Shown: positions 1-8,980, counted from the stretch's first letter. The stretch: DNA of 64,000 nt from Porphyrobacter sp. HT-58-2 (GCF_002952215.1 NZ_CP022600.1:868001-932000); one strand, 5' to 3'. Notes: generated by a model not told the origin, from the sequence alone. Numbers and translations: made by a program.

Positions 1-1
1 C

Positions 2-691
2 GCCGCCTTCCGCGCTGCCGCGCTGGCCGCTGCGGCTTTGGCGCGCGAGGACTGGCTCGTCAGCTTCGGCATTGCGGCAGACCGCCCGGAGACCGGCTAT
101 GGCTATCTGCGGCGTGGGGAGCCGCTGGCAGGCGGCTATGCGATCCGCACCTTCGTCGAAAAGCCTGACCGTGCGCGGGCCGAGGCCTATCTCGCGTCGG
201 GGGAGTATAGCTGGAACGGCGGCATCTTCGCCTTTCGCGCCGGGCAGCTGCTGGCTGAAATTGCCGCCTATCGCCCTGAAATGGCGAGGCTTGTTCTCGA
301 AGCGGTGGCAGGGGGTGCCACCGATGGCGTGTGCTTCCATCCCGCGCGCGAACCCTTTGCCGCGATCGCGGGCGATTCGATCGATTATGCCGTGATGGAG
401 AACACCGCCCGCGCAGCGATGGTGCCTGCGGACATGGGATGGTCGGACATCGGCAACTGGGCCGCGCTCGCCGACGCGCTGGTGGGTGAGGCCGATGACA
501 GCGGCAATATCGTGCGCGGTAGAGCCGATCTGGCGGCGTGCAGCGGGGTCTTTGCCATGACTGACGGCCCGCGCATTTCCGCTGTGGGGCTTGAGGATGT
601 GTGCATCATCGTCTCAGGCGGCGAAGTGCTGGTGACCACCCGTGACGGCGCGCAGGCGGTCGGCAAGCTGCCGGGGGCAATCAACCAGTGA
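2..691 (+). CDS. manC: Mannose-1-phosphate guanylyltransferase, 3' part (5' end outside window)
   Basis: C-terminal ~230 residues of a nucleotidyltransferase that makes GDP-mannose from mannose-1-phosphate and GTP in the cytoplasm. Visible family landmarks are PETGYGYL, FVEKPD (about 20 residues later), WNGGIFAFRAG, the SIDYAVME segment and the DMGWSDIGNW motif. The frame stays open to the left edge, so the N-terminal nucleotide-binding signature is missing because of the window boundary, not truncation. The C-terminal half resembles the short bacterial guanylyltransferase; there is no fused isomerase domain, and isomerase activity is supplied by the next gene, whose GTG start overlaps this stop (GTGA). 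The pair would supply GDP-mannose for exopolysaccharide or glycoconjugates. Confidence 0.9.
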   Translation, partial: AAFRAAALAAAALAREDWLVSFGIAADRPETGYGYLRRGEPLAGGYAIRTFVEKPDRARAEAYLASGEYSWNGGIFAFRAGQLLAEIAAYRPEMARLVLEAVAGGATDGVCFHPAREPFAAIAGDSIDYAVMENTARAAMVPADMGWSDIGNWAALADALVGEADDSGNIVRGRADLAACSGVFAMTDGPRISAVGLEDVCIIVSGGEVLVTTRDGAQAVGKLPGAINQ

Positions 692-1488
692 CTATACGCC
701 GGCTCCCGACCCGCATGGTCGAAAAGGTGTGGGGCCGCGATGTCTTGCCCGCGCCCTTTGCCTCGACGCATGGTGAGCGGATCGGCGAGATCTGGTTCGA
801 ACCGCCTGTCGAAGTGCCGCAGGTTCTGGTCAAGTATCTGTTCACAAACGAAAAACTGTCGGTGCAGGTGCATCCCTCCGATAGCACCGCCCTGCCGGGA
901 GAGGCGGGCAAGGAGGAATGCTGGCTGGTGCTCGATGCCGAACCTGACGCAAGGCTTGCGATCGGGTTCGAGCGCGAAATGACGCCTGCCGAAATCGCAG
1001 CGGCGGCGCAGGATGGCTCCATCGAAAGCCTGCTCACCTGGCACCCCGCGCGCCCCGGCGATCTGTTCTACCTGCCCGCCGGGACTGTCCATGCCATTGG
1101 CCCCGGCCTTGCGCTGGTCGAGGTGCAGCAGACCAGCGACACGACCTTCCGCCTGTATGACTATGGTCGGCCAAGAGAGCTTCATCTCGAGCGTGCGCTG
1201 GCCGTTGCCGAGGGTGTTCCCTACGCCGCCTGCCACCGGCGCAGCATTGCCGATGGGCCAGTGCTGGTCGATGGCCCGCATTTCCGGCTCGACCGGATCG
1301 AAGGCGCCCCCGATGCCGCGACGCTGGCGGCCTATCCCGGCGCCTTGCTGGCCTTGCCGCTTGAGGGCGAGGTTGCCGCGAAGGACGGCTCGGCGCGGGC
1401 CGGGGCGGGGGAGTGTCTGGTCGCCGATGGTCTCGGCAGCCTCGATTTCAGCGCCGCACACGTCACCCTGCTCACCCGCGCCGCCTGA
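688..1488 (+). CDS. manA: Class I mannose-6-phosphate isomerase (cupin-type)
   Basis: Interconverts fructose-6-phosphate and mannose-6-phosphate, feeding the upstream guanylyltransferase. The 266-residue protein shows type I PMI zinc-site features: VQVHPSD (His ligands), KEECWLVLD, and PAGTVHAIGPGLALVEVQQ followed by DTTFRLYDYGR, the usual active-site segment. It is at the short end of the family, as is common for alphaproteobacterial forms that lack the extra helical domain. Start is GTG at 688 in a four-base overlap with the previous gene, implying translational coupling; an ATG eight codons downstream (715) is an alternative. Confidence 0.92.
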   Translation: MTIRRLPTRMVEKVWGRDVLPAPFASTHGERIGEIWFEPPVEVPQVLVKYLFTNEKLSVQVHPSDSTALPGEAGKEECWLVLDAEPDARLAIGFEREMTPAEIAAAAQDGSIESLLTWHPARPGDLFYLPAGTVHAIGPGLALVEVQQTSDTTFRLYDYGRPRELHLERALAVAEGVPYAACHRRSIADGPVLVDGPHFRLDRIEGAPDAATLAAYPGALLALPLEGEVAAKDGSARAGAGECLVADGLGSLDFSAAHVTLLTRAA

Positions 1489-1496
1489 TCCGTCGT

Positions 1497-1512
1497 TGTT
1501 TCACGTGAAACC
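1497..1512. promoter_or_regulatory. parS-like ParB-binding site 1
   Basis: TGTTTCACGTGAAACC matches the parS consensus TGTTNCACGTGAAACA at 15 of 16 positions, the last base differing. It lies intergenically between manA and the convergent bphP. ParB sites of this type cluster near the replication origin in most bacteria. A second site with the same last-base difference is at 30098-30113. The 60 bp downstream are strikingly G-rich on the plus strand. Confidence 0.75.
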
Positions 1513-1591
1513 GCGCCGCACACCCTCGCAGATGGGGGTCTAGAGGGGGCTAAGGGGGGTCTGGCAGCCAGCAAGCGCCGCGCAGAACCGA

Positions 1592-4147
1592 TCAGGCCCC
1601 CACCAGCAGGCGCTCGATTTCGGTCATGCCATAGGGCTTGCGCAGCACCGCGTCCGCCCCCAGCCGTTCGAACCCGCCTGCCCCTTCGGCATAGCCGGTC
1701 GCCAGCACGAACCGCACCCCGGCCGCGCGCAGGGCAGCGGCAATCGGTTCGGAGCTTTCCCCGCCGAGGTTGAAGTCGATGATCGCGAAATCGGGCCGTG
1801 CCTCGGCCAGTGCCGTCAGCGCCCCTGCCACTGAACTTTCGATCCGTACCTCGGCCACGCCCAGACGCTTGAGGTTTTCCTCGGTGTCGAGCGCGATGAT
1901 GATGCTGTCTTCCACCACCAGCACCCGCTCCGGGGCCTGCCCCGTGCCGTCCTGCGCGCCCGCGCGTGCCGGATCGGATTGCGGCGCTGGGGCAGCGGTG
2001 CGGCGCGCACCAGCATCCGCCAGAGCGAGATAGCGCGCCGGGACGAGGAATTCTGCCTCCACCCCGGCGAGCTTGTAACGCACATCGGCCTCGCCCCCCA
2101 GATCATGCGGGATCGAGCGGGTGATGATGGTCGAACCGAAGCCGTGGCGCGTTGGCGCACTCACCGGCGGCCCGCCCGCCTCGCGCCAGCGCAGCGCCAG
2201 ATCGCCGAAGGCGGTGCGCGCCAGCGCCACCTCGACCGTTCCCGCCCGCGACGAAAGACTGCCGTACTTGGCCGAATTGGTCGCGAGTTCATGCACCACC
2301 AGCGCAAGGATGGTGTAGGCCTCAGGCACCACCATCACGTCCTCGCCCGACAGGCGGAGACGCGCGCGGTCGGTGCCGCAATAGGGCGCCAGTTCAGCCT
2401 CGATCAGGCGCAGAAGGCTGGCCGGCCCCCAGTTCTTGGCAGTGATGTTGTCATGCGCGCTCGCCAGCGCGGCGATGCGTCCACCGATGATCGCGGCAAA
2501 ACCGGGGACGCTCAGGGCCTCGGCCTGCGACTGCGCCACCAGCGCGCGGATCAGCCCGAGGATATTGCGCACCCGGTGGTTGAGTTCCGCGATCAGCAGA
2601 TCCTGCTGTTCGGCAGCGCGGGCGCGTTCGCGGGTCAGATCGGCGCTCATGCGCAGGATCACTTCGATCAGCGTGCGGCGCAGGCGCGCGGCGATTTCGC
2701 ATTCCTCCGCGCTCCATTCCGCCGAATGGCCGCGCACGGTTTCGGCCCAGGCGGCAAAGCTGGCGCGCGGCTGGAGCAGTTCGCCGGGCGCGGCGACGGC
2801 CTTGGTCGGATCGCCCGCCCAGGTCACGGTGCGGTCCAGCGGGCGGCGCCACAGCACCAGCGAATCCCGCGTGCCGCGCGACAAGGGCAGCACCAGCGCG
2901 CCCGCCGCGCGATGAGCGAAAGGCGCGGCTTCCGGCACCGCGTCGGCAAGCCGCGTGGTGGCATGGGTCGCACCGCCCAGCGTGGTCGCGAGCAGCGGCG
3001 CGAGCGCGCGGAATTCGGCTTCTTCCGGCGCCTCGCCGCTGGCGCGATATTCGCCGTCGGCAAACAGCGAAATGCCGTCATGCTGGATCGTGCCGCGCAG
3101 CAGTTCCTCGATCATCGGCAGGCTGTCCGCCAGAGTCACGCCGCCCGCCAGCCGCAGCAGCAGCCGGTCATTCAATTGCCGGGCGCGTTCGCGCAGGGTT
3201 TCGGCCTGCGCCACAAGAATGCGGTCGAGCATCAGCGAGAAGGTCTGGCTGAGCAGTTCCGCCACGGTGCGCAGCGAATAGGGCGGCAGGCGGGCTTCGC
3301 GGTGGTGGCACGAGATCATGCCCCACAGCCGGTCATGCCGCACGATCGCAATGGCCAGCGATGCGCCCACCCCCATGTTGCGCATATAGGCAAGGTGCAT
3401 CTTGGAGTGCGAACGCAGCATCGACATCGACAGGTCGAGCGGCGTGTCATCCGGCCCCAGCGCCGGGATGATCGGCACGGCTTCGGCGTTCATGTCGGCG
3501 ATGATGCGGAAGCGGTTGCGGCGGAACAGCTCGCGTGCCTGCTGCGGAATGTCGGCCGCCGGGTAGCGCAGGCCCAGAAAGGGTTCGAGCGCGTTGTGCC
3601 GGTCTTCCGCGATCACCTCGCCGCTCTCGTCGGGATGGAAGCGGTAGATCATGACCCGGTCATATCCGGTCATCTGCCGCACAAGCCGCGCGGCGGTATC
3701 GCACAGGGCAGCGAGGGTGCTGGCCTGTTCGAGCTGGGCGATGACAGGGACGATCATGCTGACGTGATCGGCAAAGTCGTTGCGGGCGTGGGGTTCGAAT
3801 TCGATGATCGAAAGCCCGCAGGAGCGGTGGACGGCGCAATCGAACAGGGCATTCTGGCCGGTGAGGTCGACACCGAAGCGGCGCTCGAGCGTATCGACCC
3901 CGGCAAGGCCCGCCAGCGCGGCTTCGATCATGGCGAGGGCGGGCGGCGCGATGATGCGGGCCAGCGGCGTGCCGGGCGCGGGAGGTTCGGCAAGGCCCAG
4001 CAATGCGCCGACATTGGCCGAAGCGTGGGCCACGCAGCCCTGCGCATCGACGGCGATCAACCCCCCGAAGCTCTGGATGGCGGCGATGTGGTGGATCGCC
4101 TCACGGTCGCATTCGGTGAGCGAATCGGGGCGCTGGTGGAGGTTCAC
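1592..4147 (-). CDS. bphP: Bacteriophytochrome hybrid kinase: PAS-GAF-PHY-HWE kinase-receiver
   Basis: Red/far-red biliverdin photoreceptor of 851 residues. The PAS domain carries the expected chromophore-binding Cys13 (TECDREAIHH). The GAF domain has PAADIP (196-201) and a conserved His251 region. PHY ends in the tongue motif PRASF (460-464). The kinase is of the HWE class, with phospho-His524 in ELNHRVRN, HELATNSAKYG near 619 and WREAGGP at 654-660. A C-terminal receiver (about 741-851) has E746/D747, phosphoacceptor D791 in AIIDFNLG and K837. Translation is coupled to the heme oxygenase by a four-base overlap, so chromophore synthesis and apoprotein are co-produced. The fused receiver suggests autophosphorelay with an unlinked output. 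Confidence 0.95.
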   Translation of the reverse strand: MNLHQRPDSLTECDREAIHHIAAIQSFGGLIAVDAQGCVAHASANVGALLGLAEPPAPGTPLARIIAPPALAMIEAALAGLAGVDTLERRFGVDLTGQNALFDCAVHRSCGLSIIEFEPHARNDFADHVSMIVPVIAQLEQASTLAALCDTAARLVRQMTGYDRVMIYRFHPDESGEVIAEDRHNALEPFLGLRYPAADIPQQARELFRRNRFRIIADMNAEAVPIIPALGPDDTPLDLSMSMLRSHSKMHLAYMRNMGVGASLAIAIVRHDRLWGMISCHHREARLPPYSLRTVAELLSQTFSLMLDRILVAQAETLRERARQLNDRLLLRLAGGVTLADSLPMIEELLRGTIQHDGISLFADGEYRASGEAPEEAEFRALAPLLATTLGGATHATTRLADAVPEAAPFAHRAAGALVLPLSRGTRDSLVLWRRPLDRTVTWAGDPTKAVAAPGELLQPRASFAAWAETVRGHSAEWSAEECEIAARLRRTLIEVILRMSADLTRERARAAEQQDLLIAELNHRVRNILGLIRALVAQSQAEALSVPGFAAIIGGRIAALASAHDNITAKNWGPASLLRLIEAELAPYCGTDRARLRLSGEDVMVVPEAYTILALVVHELATNSAKYGSLSSRAGTVEVALARTAFGDLALRWREAGGPPVSAPTRHGFGSTIITRSIPHDLGGEADVRYKLAGVEAEFLVPARYLALADAGARRTAAPAPQSDPARAGAQDGTGQAPERVLVVEDSIIIALDTEENLKRLGVAEVRIESSVAGALTALAEARPDFAIIDFNLGGESSEPIAAALRAAGVRFVLATGYAEGAGGFERLGADAVLRKPYGMTEIERLLVGA

Positions 4148-4746
4148 AGGGTGAGACTTTCAGGCGCCCGCGCGTCTTCGGCGACAGCGAGGAAATGAGC
4201 GAAGACGGCCTCTGCCGCGTGGGTTGCGCCTTCGGCTTCGCTGGCGGCGGCGGGGCATTCGATCCGGGCGCGCAAGGCCTGCCAGAAGGCCATCATCGCC
4301 GCATCATCCAGAAAGGCGACGGGCCATTGCCCCTTGCCGATGCGGGCAACCTGCCGGGCAATGGCGCGGTTGCCAAGCGCGGAGCCCGCCAGCACCCATG
4401 CGGTGCCAAGCGCATGGCCGGGGCGGGTACGGCCAAGCGTGAACAGCGGGGCGGGTGGGGGGAGCGTTACCTCCATTCGCGCAAGATCAGCGGCGATCAG
4501 CGGTGTCTGCGGCGGCGGGACGAGATCAGCGGGGGCATGGGCGGCAAGCCAGGCTTCCAGCGGCGCGCGGGCGGCGTGCTGGAGCGCGAGAAAGCGGGCG
4601 TAATCGCTGCGGGTCTGCCATCCGCTGGCAGACTGCATCGCATGGTCGAGCAGGTCGTGCGCGGCCATTGTTGCGGCGCGCAGATGGCTGCGCAGATCTT
4701 CGCCTGCGGCCTTGCCTGTCCCGCCGTCTGTCCTGACCGGCGCCAT
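4144..4746 (-). CDS. bphO: Biliverdin-producing heme oxygenase
   Basis: Opens heme to biliverdin, the chromophore of the overlapping bacteriophytochrome. The protein is 200 residues from the ATG at 4746, normal for the BphO/HemO family. The proximal heme His lies in the N-terminal segment RAATMAAHDLLDHAM, and the C-terminal half has the GTAWVLAGSALGNRAIA segment (a G-rich distal-helix region). The ATG at 4746 is preferred over an in-frame TTG at 4818 because it is preceded by GGAAGG at about 9 nt and gives family length. A TGT-N12-ACA box lies 85 bp upstream. Confidence 0.92.
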   Translation of the reverse strand: MAPVRTDGGTGKAAGEDLRSHLRAATMAAHDLLDHAMQSASGWQTRSDYARFLALQHAARAPLEAWLAAHAPADLVPPPQTPLIAADLARMEVTLPPPAPLFTLGRTRPGHALGTAWVLAGSALGNRAIARQVARIGKGQWPVAFLDDAAMMAFWQALRARIECPAAASEAEGATHAAEAVFAHFLAVAEDARAPESLTL

Positions 4747-4830
4747 GCCACCCGTCCTTCCCGCCCGAATCGGCTCCCGAGCCGATCTGCCACGCGATCC
4801 CGAACGTAAGGCAAACAAGGCAATAATTTA

Positions 4831-4848
4831 TGTCAGTTATCTATGACA
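4831..4848. promoter_or_regulatory. PpsR/CrtJ-type box upstream of bphO-bphP
   Basis: TGTCAGTTATCTATGACA fits TGT-N12-ACA, with symmetric TGTCA...TGACA arms. This is the recognised pattern for the redox/light repressor PpsR (CrtJ) in purple bacteria. It lies 85 bp upstream of the bphO start and downstream of the PHA-system gene, so the promoter it would control is that of bphO-bphP. PpsR itself is not encoded in this window. Confidence 0.6.
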
Positions 4849-4887
4849 CATGGGTGGGCGTCTGGCAATCGGGAGAGCGGGCAGTGG

Positions 4888-5187
4888 TCAAGGGGCGAGC
4901 AGCCGCCCGCCTTCCTTTTTCACCGCTGCCTCCAGCGGGCCTTTCATCACGCTGAGCAGCATCGGCAGGTTCATCGTGATGATCACCTCGCCATCGCGCA
5001 CATCGACCCCGCCGGGGATGCTCATGCCCATGACCTCGGCGGTGATGTCCATGCGGTCTTCGTTGGGCCAGCCGGTTGTCACATTGGCGAGGCCGGGCGG
5101 GAAGAACCCGGCGATTTCATCGGCGTGGGCGCGCATCCGGCGGCGGACTTCGTCCTTGGGCAGATCGTGGGGGAGGGTGACGCGCAT
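4888..5187 (-). CDS. Polyhydroxyalkanoic acid system family protein
   Basis: Small 99-residue cytoplasmic protein matching the short 'putative polyhydroxyalkanoic acid system protein' family by its HDLPKDEVRRRM opening, the central FPPGLANVTTGWPNEDRMDI segment and the VRDGEVIITMNLPMLLSVMK ending. The biochemical role of the family is not established; it is associated with PHA granule regions in other bacteria. It begins five bases after the stop of the XpaC-like gene, so it is the last gene of the telA-xpaC operon. Confidence 0.75.
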   Translation of the reverse strand: MRVTLPHDLPKDEVRRRMRAHADEIAGFFPPGLANVTTGWPNEDRMDITAEVMGMSIPGGVDVRDGEVIITMNLPMLLSVMKGPLEAAVKKEGGRLLAP

Positions 5188-5192
5188 GGCTG

Positions 5193-6011
5193 TCAGCGTT
5201 CCTTACCGGTGGGGATCGCCGAGAAATCCGGCAGCGGGACGCCGGTATCGGGGGCCTCGCGCATATCCTCCAGTGCTTGTGATCCGCCATAGCGATATTC
5301 GAGATAGCGGCTCTTGATCGCCAGATCGTCCAGTGCGCCCTCGGCCAGCCGCCGGGTGACCCGGTCGACCTCGCCCGAAAGCTTGGTCAGGCTTTCGACG
5401 AGGCGTTCGTCGGCCGTTTTCCCGGCGTGCTGTTCCTTGCGCAGATGTGCGGGGATCTTGCGGTAGTTGTCGATCGTCTCGGGGATGTACTCGCCCACCA
5501 GTTCGCGCACTTCGGCCATCGCCGGTTCGTTATCGCCGAGGCCCTTCAGTTGCAGCCCCAGCGCATCGAGCTGCACCCCGAGCTGATCGACCAGCGCCTG
5601 CGCGGGCGCAGGAAGGGCTGGGCGCTGGGCTTCGAGCCACAGCTCGGTGCGTGCGACCATCTGCGCCGGATTGCCCAGCTTCAACTCGGCGCGCTTGGGG
5701 ACTTTCACCTTGCCCGTCATCGCGAACACGCCGACCGCAACCACGGTTGCAACGATGGTCGCCATCAGGCCCCAGAACAACAGCGGGCCGACGACCGCGC
5801 TGAAAATCCCCGCGCCGACCCAGATCGCGAAGACAGCCAGCGCGATGTTGCGTACCCGCTTGAGCAGCGCCTTGGTCTTGACCTCGGCCGATGCCCTGCC
5901 GATGCTCGCCCCGCGCGGAGCGGGCCGATGCGTCCCGCCGTCGCGCTGCACAGCGAGGCTCTGCTTCGCCTCGCGCAGGATGCGTTCGCTCTCGCGGGTG
6001 CTGTCGGCCAT
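5193..6011 (-). CDS. XpaC-like membrane protein (5-bromo-4-chloroindolyl phosphate hydrolysis family)
   Basis: 272 residues with a basic N-terminal region, two adjacent hydrophobic segments (about 52-95: IALAVFAIWVGAGIFSAVV and LLFWGLMATIVATVVAVGV) and a long, mostly helical cytoplasmic C-terminal part. This architecture and the position directly behind telA are typical of XpaC-like proteins. The start codon shares one base with the telA stop (TGATG), so translation is coupled. The enzymatic name of the family is historical and unproven; a role with TelA in envelope or toxic-anion stress is inferred from co-occurrence. Confidence 0.75.
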   Translation of the reverse strand: MADSTRESERILREAKQSLAVQRDGGTHRPAPRGASIGRASAEVKTKALLKRVRNIALAVFAIWVGAGIFSAVVGPLLFWGLMATIVATVVAVGVFAMTGKVKVPKRAELKLGNPAQMVARTELWLEAQRPALPAPAQALVDQLGVQLDALGLQLKGLGDNEPAMAEVRELVGEYIPETIDNYRKIPAHLRKEQHAGKTADERLVESLTKLSGEVDRVTRRLAEGALDDLAIKSRYLEYRYGGSQALEDMREAPDTGVPLPDFSAIPTGKER

Positions 6012-7228
6012 CAGCGATCCAGCGCCAGCAGCGACGGTTCACTCGCTGCGACCTTGGCCTGCGCCTGCGCCTGCCCTTCGGCGCGGGCGATATAGCCTTT
6101 GGACTTCTCGACCTCGGCGCTGAGGGTGTTGACCGTCTGCTTCATCGAATCGAGCGCGCGCACCTTGAAATTGTCGACCTCATCCATCGTGTCGTAGATG
6201 TTCTGGAAGGCGCGTTGCAGCGTCTCCAGCGGGATGGTCGAGGCGGCGGCCTGTTCATGGATCTGCGCGGTCTGTTCGCGCAGCAGCGTGCTGGTCGAAT
6301 CGATGATGTTGCTGGTGGTCTGGTTGAGGGCGGTGATCTGCCCCAGCACCAGCCGCTGATTGGTCATGGCCTGCGCCACGGTCACCGCGGTACGCAGCGC
6401 GCCGACCGTGGTGGTGCTGGCGCGGTCGACGCCCTTCACCAGTTCGACATTGTTCTTCTTGACCAGATCGAGCGCGAGATAGCCCTGCACGCTCACCGCC
6501 ATCTGGGTCAGCAGGTCCTGCGTGCGCTGGCGGACATAGAACAGCGCACTTTCCCGCAGCGCCTTGGCCTTGGCCGGATCGGAAGCATCGAGTTCCAGCG
6601 CCTTGGCCTCCAGCCGCGCATCGAGCGTCTTGGCGATGTGGATCATCTGTTCCAGCTCGCCCATCGCCGCCCACAGCTTCTGGCGTTCGGTGTCGATCGC
6701 AGCGTTATCGAGATGCAGTTCCTTCTTCCCGCTTTCGAGCCGTGTCAGGATCGAGGCGATATGCCCCTGTGCCGAGGTGTAGCTGTCGAAATAGTTCTTC
6801 AGCTTGTTGCCGAAGGGGATGAACCCCAGCAGCTTGCGCGGGCCGGACAGCTTGCCCTTGCGACCCGGATCAAGGTCTTCGACCGTGCGGCGCAGCTCGG
6901 CGAGATCCTTGCCGACAGAGCCATCGGCATCCATCGCCCGCACCGGCCGGTCGAGGAACCGGTTCGACATCGCCGCCGCCGCGCGGATCTGTTCCTGACC
7001 CATGCGGGTGATCTGATCGACCTTCTCGCCGAACTGCGGCGAGTTGGCATCGACGCTGACCAGATCATTGACGAAGGCATCCACCTTGGTGTCGAGCTTC
7101 GACTTCTGTTCGTCGGTCACCGGCACGAGGCCCGCTGCCTGTTCCGGCGCGACCTGCGGCACGGGATCGGGCGGGGTGAGCGAAAAATCGGTCGCGGTCA
7201 TCGTCGCCGTCTTGGTTTCGGTGCTCAT
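6011..7228 (-). CDS. telA: TelA/KlaC-family toxic anion resistance protein
   Basis: About 405-residue soluble, largely coiled-coil protein. TelA features include the FGNKLKNYFDSYTSAQGHIASILTRLESGKKELHLDNAAI region, then KALRESALFYVRQRTQDLLTQMAVSVQGYLALDLVKKNN, and AQAMTNQRLVLGQITALNQTTS. The family is linked to tellurite and toxic-anion resistance by plasmid genetics; the molecular function is unknown. The ATG at 7228 (MSTETKTA) is preferred over upstream in-frame codons because the preceding 27 residues are Cys/Arg-rich and unlike the family. First gene of an operon with the XpaC-like and PHA-system genes. Confidence 0.88.
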   Translation of the reverse strand: MSTETKTATMTATDFSLTPPDPVPQVAPEQAAGLVPVTDEQKSKLDTKVDAFVNDLVSVDANSPQFGEKVDQITRMGQEQIRAAAAMSNRFLDRPVRAMDADGSVGKDLAELRRTVEDLDPGRKGKLSGPRKLLGFIPFGNKLKNYFDSYTSAQGHIASILTRLESGKKELHLDNAAIDTERQKLWAAMGELEQMIHIAKTLDARLEAKALELDASDPAKAKALRESALFYVRQRTQDLLTQMAVSVQGYLALDLVKKNNVELVKGVDRASTTTVGALRTAVTVAQAMTNQRLVLGQITALNQTTSNIIDSTSTLLREQTAQIHEQAAASTIPLETLQRAFQNIYDTMDEVDNFKVRALDSMKQTVNTLSAEVEKSKGYIARAEGQAQAQAKVAASEPSLLALDR

Positions 7229-7287
7229 GTTCGCGTCTCTTGCTCCCTCGGTTCCGCCGCGACCCGCGCGGGGACAATCTGCTGACT

Positions 7288-7316
7288 GTATTAGTGATCT
7301 AAAACACACCTTTCAA
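7288..7316 (-). promoter_or_regulatory. Sigma-70-type promoter for the telA operon
   Basis: On the minus strand TTGAAA is followed after exactly 17 bases by TAATAC, about 60 bp upstream of the telA ATG. Both hexamers are close to the housekeeping consensus and the spacing is ideal. Confidence 0.6.
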
Positions 7317-7450
7317 GCGCGCGTTATGATGGTAAGCCCTAATGCGCCTCGGGTCTATCGCCTGCACCGCGCCCAATGCCGGGATATCATGGCAATGCTG
7401 CGCCTGGCAGGCTATCTGCGGCAAAACGCCAGACTGCCAAGGAACCGGCA

Positions 7451-8965
7451 ATGAACGAAAAATCCGCCTCGGAGGCTCCGGCCTCGCAGACCGCCGTGCT
7501 GACAACGGTGGTGCAGACGATCCGCCAATGGTGGACGGTGCACGTCATCGGCCAGGTCGATCAGAGCGAGGTCACGGAAAGCCGGCGCGAGGACAGCAAG
7601 CTGTCCGAAAACTACCTGTTCATGACCGCCATGAGCGGCGGTATCGCGATCCTTGGCCTGCTGCTGTCATCGCCTGCGGTGGTGATCGGGGCGATGCTGC
7701 TGTCGCCGCTGATGGGGCCGATCATGGGGCTGGGCTTTGCGCTGGCGATCGGTGACTGGGACTGGCTGAAGACATCCTTGCGCACGCTGCTGATTGGCAG
7801 CGCGATGGCGGTGCTGCTGTGCGCCGTGCTGGTGTTCTTTTCGCCGATCCAGACCATCACCAGCGAAATCGCGGCGCGCACCCGGCCCAATCTGTTCGAT
7901 CTGTTCGTGGCGCTGTTTTCGGCACTGGCGGGTGCCTATGCGATGATCCGGGGCAAGGAAGGCGCGATTGTCGGCGTGGCTATCGCCACCGCGCTGATGC
8001 CGCCGCTGGCGGTGGTCGGCTTTGGCCTCGCCACCTGGAACTGGACGGTGTTTTCAGGCGCGCTGCTGCTGTTCGTGACCAACTTCATCACCATTGCGCT
8101 TACCGCTTTCGGCATGGCCAAGCTTTATGGCTTCAGCAATTCATTGAGCGCGCGCAACACCATGTTCCAGAACATCGCCTTGCTGACGGTTTTCTTCGCG
8201 CTGGCGGTGCCGCTGGCCTTTTCGTTGCAGCAGATCGCGTGGGAGACCAACGCCCAGCGGGTGGTGCGCGATGCCATTCGCGAGCGGTTTGAACGCCCGG
8301 CGCAGATCGATGCGGTGGAGATCGATTTTGCCGCCGATCCGGTGGGCGTCAGCGCCATCGTGTTCTCGCCAGTGATCCGCCCCGATGCTGAAAGCGAAAT
8401 CAGCCGGGCTCTGACGCAGCGGCTTGGCAGGCCGGTGGAACTGACCCTGACACAGACCCAGACCGAAACCGGTGCAGGTGCGGCCCAGCGCGCGCAGCTG
8501 TCCGCCACGCGCGCGGCAGAGGAAGCCGCAAGCCAGCAACGCCTCCAGGCCCTCGCCACGCGCCTGTCGCTGGCGGCCGGGGTGCCTGAAAACGAAGTGA
8601 CGATCGACCGCAACCGCCGCCGTGCGGTGGTGCAGGCACGGCGGATCGAGGGCGCAGGGCTGGGGGTCTATCGCACGCTGGAGGCGCGGATCGCGGCGAG
8701 CGAGCAGGACTGGACGATCGAGCTTGTCCCGCCCGGCGTGCCGCTGCCCGCGATCATTTCTTTCGGTGCGGAAGGCCCGGACGCAGCAGGCGAGCGGGCC
8801 TTGGCGGTGATCGGCTGGGCCGGCCTGCGGCTGGACCGCGGCGTGGTGCTGACCGGCCCTGCGGAACAGGCCGAGCTGGCCGCCGCGATGCTGCGCGAAC
8901 AAGGTGTCGTCGTGAATATCAACTCCGCCCCCGCCCCGCTGCGCGCACGGTGGGCGGAAGAATAG
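7451..8965 (+). CDS. DUF389 family multi-pass membrane protein
   Basis: 504-residue protein. The N-terminal ~250 residues form the DUF389 core: a SENYLFMTAMSGGIAILGLL helix, the VVIGAMLLSPLMGPIMGLGFA segment with its conserved GAMLLSPLMGPI, and further helices around 170-260 (GVAIATALMPPLAVVGFGLA). The C-terminal half is soluble and Ala/Gln/Arg-rich, possibly coiled. The function of the family is unknown. The start at 7451 has an AAGGA at good spacing and begins the hydrophilic leader MNEKSASEAP. Divergent from the telA operon. Confidence 0.85.
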   Translation: MNEKSASEAPASQTAVLTTVVQTIRQWWTVHVIGQVDQSEVTESRREDSKLSENYLFMTAMSGGIAILGLLLSSPAVVIGAMLLSPLMGPIMGLGFALAIGDWDWLKTSLRTLLIGSAMAVLLCAVLVFFSPIQTITSEIAARTRPNLFDLFVALFSALAGAYAMIRGKEGAIVGVAIATALMPPLAVVGFGLATWNWTVFSGALLLFVTNFITIALTAFGMAKLYGFSNSLSARNTMFQNIALLTVFFALAVPLAFSLQQIAWETNAQRVVRDAIRERFERPAQIDAVEIDFAADPVGVSAIVFSPVIRPDAESEISRALTQRLGRPVELTLTQTQTETGAGAAQRAQLSATRAAEEAASQQRLQALATRLSLAAGVPENEVTIDRNRRRAVVQARRIEGAGLGVYRTLEARIAASEQDWTIELVPPGVPLPAIISFGAEGPDAAGERALAVIGWAGLRLDRGVVLTGPAEQAELAAAMLREQGVVVNINSAPAPLRARWAEE

Positions 8966-8980
8966 GACAAGGAGGCTATC

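Noticed and set aside
1979..4198. 739-codon open frame on the plus strand
   Set aside because: Complementary shadow of bphP; Arg/His/Gln-rich with no recognisable domain, while the opposite strand encodes a complete phytochrome.
4818..4820. Upstream TTG start for bphO
   Set aside because: Would add 24 residues not seen in the family; ATG 4746 has a better ribosome site.
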